From: Pseudomonas baltica
Lineage (GTDB): Bacteria; Pseudomonadota; Gammaproteobacteria; Pseudomonadales; Pseudomonadaceae
DNA length: 64,000 bases
NCBI RefSeq assembly: GCF_031880315.1
Contig: NZ_CP134771.1
Span: 4,374,501 to 4,438,500 of the forward strand
Reading direction: 5' to 3'
Made by a program: the position numbers and the translations under genes. The notes beneath the pieces were generated by a model. It was not told where the DNA came from and made no database searches. It worked only from the letters and a program-made list of their open reading frames with translations. Numbering within the stretch: position 1 is the stretch's first letter; every line of letters begins with the position of its first letter. This document shows, in pieces, positions 32,827-40,744 of this stretch.

Positions 32827-33126
32827 ATGAGCAAGCGCCTTCATCAAGAAGTCAACGACATGTTTGTCAAGATCTGTGAAACCGTCGATGCGCAGGATCG
32901 AGGGGGCGACTGCGTGTCCGCAGAGCTCTCCCTAAGCCTGGCACACGGGGACTTAGATCGGATCGAGTGCTTGGCGAAGGGGCTCAAGTGGCGGCTCGAA
33001 GAAAACTATCCCGATAAAGTTATCGAGGTCACTGTTCCACCCACTCAAGTCGCGTTGGTTGTATCGGTGAGAGCCTCGATGTGCTCAGTGCAGCTTTCGG
33101 CAGCTGTGATGGACGAGCTCCTGTAG
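32827..33126 (+). CDS. Phage protein of unknown function
   Basis: 99 aa from ATG 32827; ATG 32800 is an alternative, neither with a clear Shine-Dalgarno. MSKRLHQEVNDMFVKICETV then an acidic helix and a beta-rich end (VIEVTVPPTQVALVVSVRA). No family recognised. Confidence 0.5.
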   Translation: MSKRLHQEVNDMFVKICETVDAQDRGGDCVSAELSLSLAHGDLDRIECLAKGLKWRLEENYPDKVIEVTVPPTQVALVVSVRASMCSVQLSAAVMDELL

Positions 33127-33266
33127 CTGCCCACGTATTGCTCGCTGGCCATGCGACGTTCCCTGGCCATTTCAGCCACTTCACCTTTGTCCTTTTTGCG
33201 GTGACGTGTCCGCCTCGGATTACACGTATCTCGCACGGACTGCGTACTGCAATGTGATCTGGGTTT

Positions 33267-33292
33267 AGCCCAGCCTCCGTGCCGGGCTTTTT
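33267..33292 (+). terminator. Probable terminator
   Basis: AGCCC (33267-33271) pairs with GGGCT (33284-33288), followed by TTTTT. The surrounding stretch 33127-33400 holds no other feature I can support. Confidence 0.6.
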
Positions 33293-33400
33293 CGTATTGC
33301 AATCCAGTCGCCCCAAGTCATGGGCATCCGTCAATAGCCTTTTCCAGATTCGACATTTGGCCTATGATTTGACGGAGTTTTGGGTCAATCAAGGAGTTGA

Positions 33401-33706
33401 ATGTTGAGGATCGACAATAGGTTGCTTTATTCCATACTGGATCGTTGTATCAGTCCAGAATGTTGGTCATTTCGAATGACTGCGGCAGACCTGAACGCGG
33501 AGCTCGCAAATCAAGATGAGGTTAGGTGGCCTGAAGTGACTATAGAAGGGCACATTGAGCTGCTCGTAGATGGTGGTTACATCGAGATTCATCCACGTAT
33601 CAGCGGTTTGGCTATCTCCAGAGTTACGTTGTCTGGCCATATCTATCATCGTGATACGGCAAAAACGATCGCGATGCGAACTAATCCATTTGTACCATCT
33701 GAATAG
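33401..33706 (+). CDS. DUF2513-like phage protein
   Basis: 101 aa; RBS AAGGAG. MTAADLNAELANQD...IEGHIELLVDGGYIEI...ISRVTLSGHIYHR resembles DUF2513 (winged-helix-like phage proteins with a ...LT..GHxF element). Probably binds nucleic acid. Plus-strand, before the lysis cassette. Confidence 0.55.
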   Translation: MLRIDNRLLYSILDRCISPECWSFRMTAADLNAELANQDEVRWPEVTIEGHIELLVDGGYIEIHPRISGLAISRVTLSGHIYHRDTAKTIAMRTNPFVPSE

Positions 33707-33753
33707 ACATCTGTCATAGCGCGGCATTGTGCATTTAAACGAATTTATGTGAA

Positions 33754-34008
33754 CTAAGCTTCCGCGGCTACGTCCGGATCAACATAGTCAACCCAGACGG
33801 TGGCCGAGTAAGCTATGACATCTTCCAGCTTCATCTTGGCGTCGTACTGCAGTCGATTGACTTCTTCGGCGCCCTCCACTCCGATTGAATTACGGAAATC
33901 ATCAAGTGCTAACAGCGCCTCGCTCTGAAGCCTTGCACACTGATCTAGTCGTTCCAGCAAAGGCACTTCATTTGTAACTTCGACTGAAAGCAGATTTTTT
34001 TTCACCAT
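33754..34008 (-). CDS. 84-aa minus-strand phage protein
   Basis: Start ATG 34008 chosen for the perfect CAGGAGGT 8 nt upstream. MVKKNLLSVEVTNEVPLLER then helical text with LLALDDFRNSIGVEGAEEVN. Small, acidic, soluble. It opposes the late genes, as lysogenic cargo genes do. Unrecognised. Confidence 0.65.
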   Translation of the reverse strand: MVKKNLLSVEVTNEVPLLERLDQCARLQSEALLALDDFRNSIGVEGAEEVNRLQYDAKMKLEDVIAYSATVWVDYVDPDVAAEA

Positions 34009-34197
34009 ACGGTCTACCTCCTGATAGCTATGACCGTATGACACTCGAGCTCGCCGATCATTCAATGACGCCTTGGTCAAGGGCCGCAAGCGGGCCCGAT
34101 TAAGACTTCACGTTCCTGCGCTGCTCCTTACTGGGCGCCTAGGCTTTGTCTTTCCAGCCTTTTTTATCTCCAGCTCCCCGGAAGGGAAAACATTCGG

Positions 34198-34524
34198 ATG
34201 AATTCGATGCCTGAGAAAAATCCTGACTTCTGGGCTCAGGTCTGGCTGGCCCTTTCGAACCCACTATGGCAGGGCGCAATCATGGCCGCCGTCGTATCCC
34301 TTCTGCGTGTTCTCTACGATGCCAAAGAAACCAGCAAACGCCGTGTTCTCTTCGAGTCGCTGATCTGCGGCGCGCTGAGCCTGGTAGCGTCCAGCATCAT
34401 CGAATGGATGGCTTGGCCTTCCAGTTTATCGGTCGCTGCCGGCGGCACGATCGGCTTCCTTGGCGTAGCGGCCATTCGCGAGCTGGTGACACGTTTCCTT
34501 GGCCGCAAGGTGGATTCGATATGA
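34198..34524 (+). CDS. Phage holin, lambda-family type
   Basis: 108 aa. Three hydrophobic spans (about 24-41, 55-70, 76-93): GAIMAAVVSLLRVLYDA, LICGALSLVASSIIEWMA, SVAAGGTIGFLGVAAIREL, with a charged C-terminus. This is the HP1/lambda-type holin pattern of Pseudomonas phages. It overlaps Rz by an ATGA. The dual start (ATG 34198 and 34207) may allow holin/antiholin forms. Confidence 0.85.
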   Translation: MNSMPEKNPDFWAQVWLALSNPLWQGAIMAAVVSLLRVLYDAKETSKRRVLFESLICGALSLVASSIIEWMAWPSSLSVAAGGTIGFLGVAAIRELVTRFLGRKVDSI

Positions 34525-34946
34525 CGGCTCTTCGAGCACTGGCTATCGCGGCGATCATCAGCCTGGTCGGCATCCTGCTGGTGGGAATTCAGCAATACCG
34601 CCTTATCGCGCTACAGGGTGACCTGACGATCCAGGCAAAGGCCACCAAGGACGCTGTCGTCGCTAATAAAGAAAGCGAAGCCACGATCACCACCTTGCGT
34701 GCTGAGGCCAAGCGCAATGCCGACTACTCGGTCGACCTGAGTAAGCGACTCAAGGCCAGCGAAGATAAGGCCAAACAAGCGAGGAAAGACTTTGAAGAAC
34801 TCAAGCGCAACAGTAAGCCTGTTCGTGATTGGGCTGCTCAGCCTTTGCCTGACGGGCTGCGCGGGAAAGCCCCAGCCGGTAGTGGTAAAGACGACGGCGG
34901 TAAGGCTGGAGTCGCCCGAGATGGTGCCGTGCGAACGGGTCAGTGA
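34521..34946 (+). CDS. Rz: Rz-like inner-membrane spanin subunit
   Basis: 141 aa. N-terminal anchor LAIAAIISLVGILLVGI (about 7-23), long periplasmic coiled coil rich in Lys/Ala/Asp (SKRLKASEDKAKQARKDFEE), Pro-containing tail. Rz1 starts inside it in another frame. Together they fuse inner and outer membranes at lysis. Confidence 0.88.
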   Translation: MTALRALAIAAIISLVGILLVGIQQYRLIALQGDLTIQAKATKDAVVANKESEATITTLRAEAKRNADYSVDLSKRLKASEDKAKQARKDFEELKRNSKPVRDWAAQPLPDGLRGKAPAGSGKDDGGKAGVARDGAVRTGQ

Positions 34947-35067
34947 AACAGAGGACGACCTAGCCCTGAACGGCGATTTGTGGGCGTTGAAAGACCGGGC
35001 TATCAACCTGCTCGATACCTGCGCTGACCAGGTAGACGCACAGATCAAACGGAGCCACGAGCCTTAA
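34792..35067 (+). CDS. Rz1: Rz1-like outer-membrane spanin lipoprotein, nested start
   Basis: 91 aa from TTG 34792, inside Rz in the +1 frame. Signal sequence SLFVIGLLSLCLTGC with lipobox LTGC (Cys23), then Pro-containing mature protein (GKPQPVVVKTT). The stop TAA (35065-35067) coincides with the TTAA target duplication of the IS5 element, which did not alter the protein. Confidence 0.85.
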   Translation: MKNSSATVSLFVIGLLSLCLTGCAGKPQPVVVKTTAVRLESPEMVPCERVSETEDDLALNGDLWALKDRAINLLDTCADQVDAQIKRSHEP

Positions 35068-36259
35068 GGATGGTCTGAAGTAGGCAGCTATTTCTCAACT
35101 GCTGAGCCATAGCGGTTTCAAAAAACGGCAGCCGTTCAAAATCGATCAAGTCTGCCGCTTATTTCATGCATTTTTTCCGCAGCAAGCACCTTGCAGCGGC
35201 TATTTCCCTCATTACGGGCGCACCTCTCCCGCGCCAGAAAGCAACTGTCGACGTGCCATCCACAGGTTCGACAGGGCGAACAACGTCACCATCTGAGCAG
35301 TGTTTTTCACCAAGCCTCGGAAGCGCACTTTCGTATAACCAAACTGACGCTTGATCACCCGAAATGGATGCTCAACCTTGGAGCGAACCTGAGCCTTGGC
35401 TCTCTCGATCTTGCGTATTGCTTTGTACAACACGCTGCGTTTTCCGTGCTTCTTGTAGGTGCTGCGCCGGGCTGCAACCTGCCAGATGACTTGGCGTCCA
35501 GCATGCTCTTTGCGCTTCTCGACACCGGTATAGCCTGCATCGGCGCAGACCACGTTCTCAGAACCGTGTAGCAGTTTGTCGACTTGGGTCACGTCCGCCA
35601 CGTTGGCCGCAGTGACCACCACGCTGTGCACCAGCCCCGAGTCATCGTCGACACCAATGTGCGCTTTGGCGCCGAAGTAATACTGGTTGCCCTTCTTCGT
35701 TTGGTGCATTTCCGGGTCGCGTTTACTGTCCTTGTTCTTTGTCGAAGTGGGCGCATGAATCAGCGTGGCATCGACGATGGTGCCTTGTCGCAGTGACAGG
35801 CCACGCTCGCCCAGATAGCCATTGATCACGCCGAGAATGCCAGTGGCCAACTCGTGTTTTTCCAGCAGGCGACGGAAGTTGAGAATGGTGGTTTCGTCCG
35901 GGATTCGCTCCAGGCTCAGGCCGGAAAACTGGCGCAAGATCGTCGTCTCGTACAGCGCCTCTTCCATCGCCGGATCACTGTAACCAAACCAGTTCTGCAT
36001 GAGATGAACCCGCAGCATCGCCATCAACGGATACGCCGGACGACCGCCTTCGCCCTTCGGGTAATGGGGTTCGATCAGAGCGATCAAACCCTTCCAGGGC
36101 ACGACCCGATCCATCTCGATCAGGAACAATTCCTTACGGGTCTGCTTGCGCTTACCGGCGTACTCGGCGTCGGCGAAGGTCATTTGCTTCATCATCGAAA
36201 AGCTCGGCGATTGGTGTCCGGGGATTCTGCCAAATCAGGAAGTCTTTTTCAGAATTTCC
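35068..36259 (-). mobile_element. IS5-family insertion sequence, complete
   Basis: 1192 bp; imperfect ends GGATGGTCTGAAGTAG and (complement) GGAAATTCTGAAAAAG. Flanked by TTAA at 35064-35067 and 36260-36263, the 4-bp duplication of IS5 elements. One full transposase gene. Confidence 0.9.
35212..36195 (-). CDS. IS5-family transposase
   Basis: 327 aa. N-terminal DUF772-type domain (MTFADAEYAGKRKQTRKELF, YPLMAMLRVHLMQNWFGYSD), then DDE: Asp in GTIVDATLIHAP, Asp in VVCADAGYTG, Glu in VRSKVEHPFRVIKRQFG, with the IS5-typical YREK-like helix. Uninterrupted. Confidence 0.96.
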   Translation of the reverse strand: MMKQMTFADAEYAGKRKQTRKELFLIEMDRVVPWKGLIALIEPHYPKGEGGRPAYPLMAMLRVHLMQNWFGYSDPAMEEALYETTILRQFSGLSLERIPDETTILNFRRLLEKHELATGILGVINGYLGERGLSLRQGTIVDATLIHAPTSTKNKDSKRDPEMHQTKKGNQYYFGAKAHIGVDDDSGLVHSVVVTAANVADVTQVDKLLHGSENVVCADAGYTGVEKRKEHAGRQVIWQVAARRSTYKKHGKRSVLYKAIRKIERAKAQVRSKVEHPFRVIKRQFGYTKVRFRGLVKNTAQMVTLFALSNLWMARRQLLSGAGEVRP

Positions 36260-36264
36260 TTAAG

Positions 36265-36513
36265 TTAAGGAGCTGGCCGATCTGATCCTACTAATCGAAG
36301 ATGCGGTTTCTTGGCTACCTCAGGCCGTATTGATGATTGAATACTAATTAATTTTTCGATCTTCCCCTGAAGCGCTGCAATGGCGTCAGCTAGTTCTAAG
36401 AGAGCTTCCGAAACCACTGGGTCGAGCTCACCCGACACTTTCTTCAGTTCTTTAAGCGCTCGAAGAATCAACAGAGATTCTTGGGTTAAATTGTGAATAG
36501 ATGAGATTGTCAA
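36265..36513 (-). CDS. 82-aa minus-strand protein
   Basis: MTISSIHNLTQESLLILRAL, then LKKVSGELDPVVSEALLELADAI: amphipathic helices with leucine heptads, likely a coiled-coil oligomer; basic-Pro tail. Its stop lies 2 bp from the IS5 target duplication, so before the insertion it converged almost end to end with Rz1. Unrecognised. Confidence 0.6.
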   Translation of the reverse strand: MTISSIHNLTQESLLILRALKELKKVSGELDPVVSEALLELADAIAALQGKIEKLISIQSSIRPEVAKKPHLRLVGSDRPAP

Positions 36514-36722
36514 TGTTCACCTCGAGGCAGTGAGTCACTACGGAGAAATCAAAAAGTCAGGGAGTCCGATGTGTCAGTTTTCCAGCGTTTTTGTTTTATA
36601 AAGGGTGAGAAGCAAGCTCTGGGCCAATAGTCGTATAGACCACATGCCGACATGATTGGAATGGTTCAGGGGACGCCTCAAGACACAGGTAAACGTGCCG
36701 CACTCCACACCTAGGGACGATC

Positions 36723-37448
36723 ATGATCACAGTTCAAGCTCGCGGCCTCGCCGACAATCTGTCTGAGTTGACCGACATCGAGCTGCGCCAGATACCGTTC
36801 GCCACAGTGCTGGCTCTTACCGAGACAGCCAAACTGGTCAAGGCCAGGCTCGAAGATGAGATGCGGTCGGTTTTCGACAGGCCCACCCCCTACACCATGA
36901 ACAGCCTGCGCCTGATCCCTGCCACCAAGCAGCGGATGGAGGCCAGGGTGTGGATCAAGGACGAAGCTGACGGCGCCCAACCAGCTACTAAGTGGCTGAC
37001 CCCCGAGGTGTACGGCGGACCACGGAACAACAAGCGTAGCGAGGCACTACTGAGGTCTCGCGGCATTCTGTCCGAGGGCAAGTTCCTGGTGCCCGGCAGG
37101 GGCGCGGCGCTCGATAGCTACGGCAACATCGGGCGCGGCCAACTGCAGAAGATCTTGTCTGGCCTTGGTGCCCAAGGCGATCGGCTGCAGAACAGTACGA
37201 CAAGCAGGCGCAGCGTGGGCAACCTGACACGCTACTTCGTGTTGAGGAAAGGCCGTAATGCGATCGGCATTGCCGAACGGATCGGCAAGAAGCGAACCGA
37301 TATCCGTATGGTGCTGGCATTCGTCAGCAAGCCCGGCTATGCACGGGCTCTCGACTTCTTCGGCATCGGCGAGCGTGAGGCAGATGCCCAGCTTGCAGCT
37401 CAGTTTGAGAAAGCCTTCGACCGTGCACTCGCTACTCGTCGTCGTTGA
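36723..37448 (+). CDS. Phage morphogenesis-type protein, unrecognised
   Basis: 241 aa; RBS AGGGAC. ELRQIPFATVLALTETAKLVKARLEDEM (helical) then a Gly/Arg-rich middle (EVYGGPRNNKRSEALLRSRG) and KAFDRALATRRR at the end. The text resembles minor tail/virion-associated proteins of Pseudomonas phages. It sits ahead of terminase, apart from the tail module. Overlaps the convergent small gene by 17 bp. Confidence 0.6.
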   Translation: MITVQARGLADNLSELTDIELRQIPFATVLALTETAKLVKARLEDEMRSVFDRPTPYTMNSLRLIPATKQRMEARVWIKDEADGAQPATKWLTPEVYGGPRNNKRSEALLRSRGILSEGKFLVPGRGAALDSYGNIGRGQLQKILSGLGAQGDRLQNSTTSRRSVGNLTRYFVLRKGRNAIGIAERIGKKRTDIRMVLAFVSKPGYARALDFFGIGEREADAQLAAQFEKAFDRALATRRR

Positions 37449-37767
37449 GTTCATCGCGCTCTTTCTGAATTCGTCTCAGGTGAGCAATCTGTCCGCGAAT
37501 CCGGTTCGGCAGGTCGTAGGCAATTTCTATGAGTAAAGCTGAAGTGCCGCCCTGGTGCGTTGCATGGTTTCGATCGCTGTAGAAGATGCCAGCCAACGCC
37601 GAAATTCGGGCTGCTTCTGCTGACACATAGGAGTCGTAGCCTGCCATTTGTGCCGCAAGCAAGCGCACACGGCTTAGTGCGCTGGGGTTCGGTTCTGGGC
37701 AGTCGTGCTCCGTGAGAATTGACTCGAGTTCACCCAGCGAAGCGAGTATCTGTTGGAGATCATCCAT
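37432..37767 (-). CDS. 111-aa minus-strand phage protein
   Basis: MDDLQQILASLGELESILTE... helical, acidic, with QMAGYDSYVSAEAARISAL. Start codon shares CCATGG with the start of the plus-strand small gene at 37766. No known domain. Probably expressed in the lysogen because it opposes the late genes. Confidence 0.55.
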   Translation of the reverse strand: MDDLQQILASLGELESILTEHDCPEPNPSALSRVRLLAAQMAGYDSYVSAEAARISALAGIFYSDRNHATHQGGTSALLIEIAYDLPNRIRGQIAHLRRIQKERDELNDDE

Positions 37768-37995
37768 GGCTATTCCTTTGCATATCCCTCCCTCGCGGGC
37801 GGAGTTGATTCAAGTCATACACGTTGCCGCAAGTCGGGGGGACGGATCAAGCGCCAATCCGGAGCGGATCATTGAGCTGTACTTCTCGCCATCGGCGAGC
37901 TGCTCGCTTGCAACGAACCGTTGAATGGGCCGGCCGATGGATTCAATCCTGTTGAGCCATACGAAGTGTTACGGCGTGACGGCTCGGGGGCTTGA
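37766..37995 (+). pseudogene. Small pre-terminase gene, frameshifted
   Basis: MAIPLHIPPSRAELIQVIHV...ANPERIIELYFSPS is followed in another frame by GELLACNEPLNGPADGFNPV, EPYEVLRRDGSGA and a stop at 37995. One base is missing near 37895. 230 nt plus one base is exactly 77 codons. Such short proteins commonly precede terminase genes; function unknown. Confidence 0.6.
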
Positions 37996-38115
37996 CGTGC
38001 CACAAAGGGTCCTTTGCCCCCGCCCCCCGGGTTGCGGGTAATTCGAACCCCGGTCTTCCACTATTTGTGACTTTTTTTGAGGGCGGGGCGGTTCCGGTTC
38101 CGGTTCGGGTGAAAA
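37996..38115. other. Candidate cos region
   Basis: Non-coding, very GC-rich stretch directly before the terminase genes: CCCCCGCCCCCCGGG (about 38020-38034), a TTTTTTT run at 38072-38078, then GGGCGGGGCG and three tandem CGGTTC units (38089-38106). Lambda-type phages keep cos and terminase-binding repeats here. The cut site itself is not identified. Confidence 0.5.
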
Positions 38116-38649
38116 ATGGCGAGTCAGGTCGAAGTAGCGGCCCATTTGGACCTGAGCGACCGTCAGATCAGAAATCTGATCACAGACGGCGTATTACCGG
38201 CATCTAAGGGGCGAGGCGGGATGGACGTTGACGCCTGTCGCAGCGCTTATATCGCATATTTAAGGGGCGTTGGCAGCGGTCAGGTGAAGGTGGAACCCAC
38301 CCCGCCTAATATTGAGGGTTTAGACCCGCTGCTCGAGTACAAACTGATGGAAGAGCGGCGCGGTTTAACCGCTGCTCAGCGGATCGCCCAAGAAAAGAAA
38401 AACCAAGTTGCCGATAAAACACTCGTCCCCGTCGAGTTCAGCACTTTTGCTCTCGCCAAAGTTTCTGCACAAATCGGCTCGGTGCTCGACACCGTAGCCT
38501 TGAAGGTCAAGCGTAAACATCCCGATATCGATGTGCGTCATGTCGAGGCGTTACAGCGTGAGGTCGCGCTTGCGAGAAATATAGCCGCCGAACTGGGCGA
38601 CCAACTGCCGGAGATACTTGATGAATACCTCGCATCCTTGGATGAGTGA
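38116..38649 (+). CDS. Terminase small subunit (Nu1-like)
   Basis: 177 aa. N-terminal winged helix MASQVEVAAHLDLSDRQIRNLI binds cos; middle QRIAQEKKNQVADKTLVPVE and helical C-terminus (LPEILDEYLASL) contacts the large subunit. Overlaps the large-subunit gene by 32 bp. Partner of the GpA-like motor. Confidence 0.9.
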   Translation: MASQVEVAAHLDLSDRQIRNLITDGVLPASKGRGGMDVDACRSAYIAYLRGVGSGQVKVEPTPPNIEGLDPLLEYKLMEERRGLTAAQRIAQEKKNQVADKTLVPVEFSTFALAKVSAQIGSVLDTVALKVKRKHPDIDVRHVEALQREVALARNIAAELGDQLPEILDEYLASLDE

Positions 38650-40528
38650 CCTGAAAAAGGCATTTAAAAAAGGGTTGCAGGCGCTGTTTAAAGAACCTCC
38701 ACTGACGTGTGTTGCCTGGGCAGACACGCATTTCTATCTTTCGTCCGAGTCTTCCTATCAGGAGGGGAAGTGGGAAACCGCCCCCTTCCAGATTGCCCCA
38801 CTGAATGCTATGGGCAACGACCTGATTCGCGTCGTCAACATGATGAAGTCCGCGCGGGTCGGTTACACAAAGATGCTCATGGCCAATGTTGGCTTCAAAA
38901 TTCAGCACAAACGTCGGAGTGTAGTGGTTTATTCGCCAACAGATGACGACGCCGAAGACCTCATGAAGCAAGACGTCGAGACCATGGTGCGAGATGTGCC
39001 GACCCTACTCGAGCTTGCCCCCTGGTACGGCAAAAAGCACCGGGATAGCTCTCTAAGCTCGAAGCGATTTCAGAACAGCAAGATGTTCTGGTGCCGCGGG
39101 GGCAAGGCCAGTCGGAACTATCGCCGAATTTCCGCCGATGAAGTCATCTACGATGAATTATCGAACTTTGATCAGAACATTGAAGGCGAAGGCGCGCCGA
39201 CATTCTTGGGGGATAAGCGCCTTGAGGGCGCAACGTTCCCTAAGTCAATTCGTGGCTCTACGCCCAAGATCAAAGGCACATGCCAGATCGAAAAAGCTGC
39301 TGCAGAATCATCGTATCTTCTGCGGTATCACATCCCATGTCCCCACTGCGGAAAAGAGCAACATCTGAAGTGGGGCGGCAAAGACTGCGAGTTCGGAATT
39401 AAGTGGGACCGCGACGAGCAGGGCGAGATTGTAAAGGCCTGGTACGTGTGCGAACACACCAAATGCGTGGTTCTTTACCATGAGATGGTCGAAGCCGCTC
39501 AGTGCGGGCGGTGGATATGCGAAAACACCGGCATCTGGACTCGGGATGGCATCGAATGGCTTAACTCCCTGGACCAAGTACGCCAGTCGCCTGTTGTCGT
39601 GAGCTTTCATGTCTGGACTGCTTACAGCACCTTCACAACTTGGCTGGACATGGTCCTTGAGTTCGACAAGGTCAAGGACAACCGCGAAAACCTGATTGCC
39701 TTCGTCAACACCACTCTGGGCGAGACGTGGGAAGACGATCAAGGCGAAAAAGTGGATTGGGAGCTGCTGTACGGACGCCGCGAGGTGTATCCGCAGGTGC
39801 CCGTGCGCGGTTTGACTCTGATGGGCGCCATCGACACCCAGGACGACCGTTACGAAGGTCGTGTTTGGGCCATCGGTCTGGGGGAAGAGGCCTGGTTGGT
39901 GGATAAGTGGGTGCTCATGGGGGACCCGGCCAGCGAAGAGCTGCGAAAAAAGGTCCGGCTTAGAGTTCGCCACCAGTACGTACGTGGAGACGGCGCGAAG
40001 ATGGGCGTCGAGAGGTGGTGCTGGGACTCCGGCGGACACTACACCGATGAGGTTTACGCCGAAAGCCGGGCTTTGGGCGATACCTGGGTGATCCCGGTGA
40101 AAGGCGCGAACGTGCCAGGAAAGCCGGTTGCCACTTGGCCAAAATCCCGCAACGCGAAAAAGGTGTACCTGGTAGAGGTCGGTACCGAGAACGCCAAGGA
40201 ATTGATCTACAGCCGACTGAAAATTCAGCCCGATACCTCCGGCAAGCCGGTACCTGGCTGCGTCCACCTGCCGGCCAACGACGATGTCTGCGGCGAAGAC
40301 GAACTGAAGCAACTCACCGCTGAAACCAAAGAATTGAAGATCGTGAAAGGTCGGCGGGAGTATCGCTGGACCGCTAAGGGCCGGCGAAACGAGGCGCTCG
40401 ACTGCTTTGTATACGCCCTAGCCGCACTGCGCATCAGCCAGCAACGGTTCGGCCTTGATCTTGAACTGCTCGCCGGCGCCAAGCGCGCTTTACCACAACG
40501 AGGCACCCGCAGCCGGGTAAGAGGATGA
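38618..40528 (+). CDS. Terminase large subunit (lambda GpA-like)
   Basis: About 633-636 aa (TTG 38618 or ATG 38621). Packaging ATPase region near SARVGYTKMLMANVGF (about 88-103), a Walker B-type acidic motif ISADEVIYDEL (about 170-180), zinc-like CPHCGKE, nuclease domain with GAIDTQDDRYEGRVWAIG and the final NEALDCFVYALAALR. GpA family means cos-site cutting, so virion DNA has cohesive ends. Confidence 0.95.
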   Translation: MMNTSHPWMSDLKKAFKKGLQALFKEPPLTCVAWADTHFYLSSESSYQEGKWETAPFQIAPLNAMGNDLIRVVNMMKSARVGYTKMLMANVGFKIQHKRRSVVVYSPTDDDAEDLMKQDVETMVRDVPTLLELAPWYGKKHRDSSLSSKRFQNSKMFWCRGGKASRNYRRISADEVIYDELSNFDQNIEGEGAPTFLGDKRLEGATFPKSIRGSTPKIKGTCQIEKAAAESSYLLRYHIPCPHCGKEQHLKWGGKDCEFGIKWDRDEQGEIVKAWYVCEHTKCVVLYHEMVEAAQCGRWICENTGIWTRDGIEWLNSLDQVRQSPVVVSFHVWTAYSTFTTWLDMVLEFDKVKDNRENLIAFVNTTLGETWEDDQGEKVDWELLYGRREVYPQVPVRGLTLMGAIDTQDDRYEGRVWAIGLGEEAWLVDKWVLMGDPASEELRKKVRLRVRHQYVRGDGAKMGVERWCWDSGGHYTDEVYAESRALGDTWVIPVKGANVPGKPVATWPKSRNAKKVYLVEVGTENAKELIYSRLKIQPDTSGKPVPGCVHLPANDDVCGEDELKQLTAETKELKIVKGRREYRWTAKGRRNEALDCFVYALAALRISQQRFGLDLELLAGAKRALPQRGTRSRVRG

Positions 40529-40743
40529 GCATGAACACACCAGCGCAGGCGCGCCTGGCTGCCGTACAGGATGCGATCGGCAAGATCCTGAAGGGCGGCC
40601 AGAGCGTTCGATATGGCGAGCGCCAAGTAACCAGGGCTGACCTTGGGGCGCTGCGCAAGCTTGAAGTGGCCTATACGGCGGATGTAGCCGCAGAAGCCAA
40701 CCGCGCTCGAGGCCGCAACCGAATCAGCTACATGAGGATCTGA
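40525..40743 (+). CDS. gpW-like head-tail joining protein
   Basis: 72 aa. LAAVQDAIGKILKGGQSVRY and GERQVTRADLGALRKLE are the gpW fold signature. Overlaps terminase by ATGA. Stabilises packaged DNA and forms the neck. Confidence 0.88.
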   Translation: MSMNTPAQARLAAVQDAIGKILKGGQSVRYGERQVTRADLGALRKLEVAYTADVAAEANRARGRNRISYMRI

Positions 40744-40744
40744 C

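Noticed and set aside
39308..40312. 334-codon minus-strand open frame inside terminase
   Set aside because: Antisense of conserved GpA-like terminase; no ribosome site or protein features.
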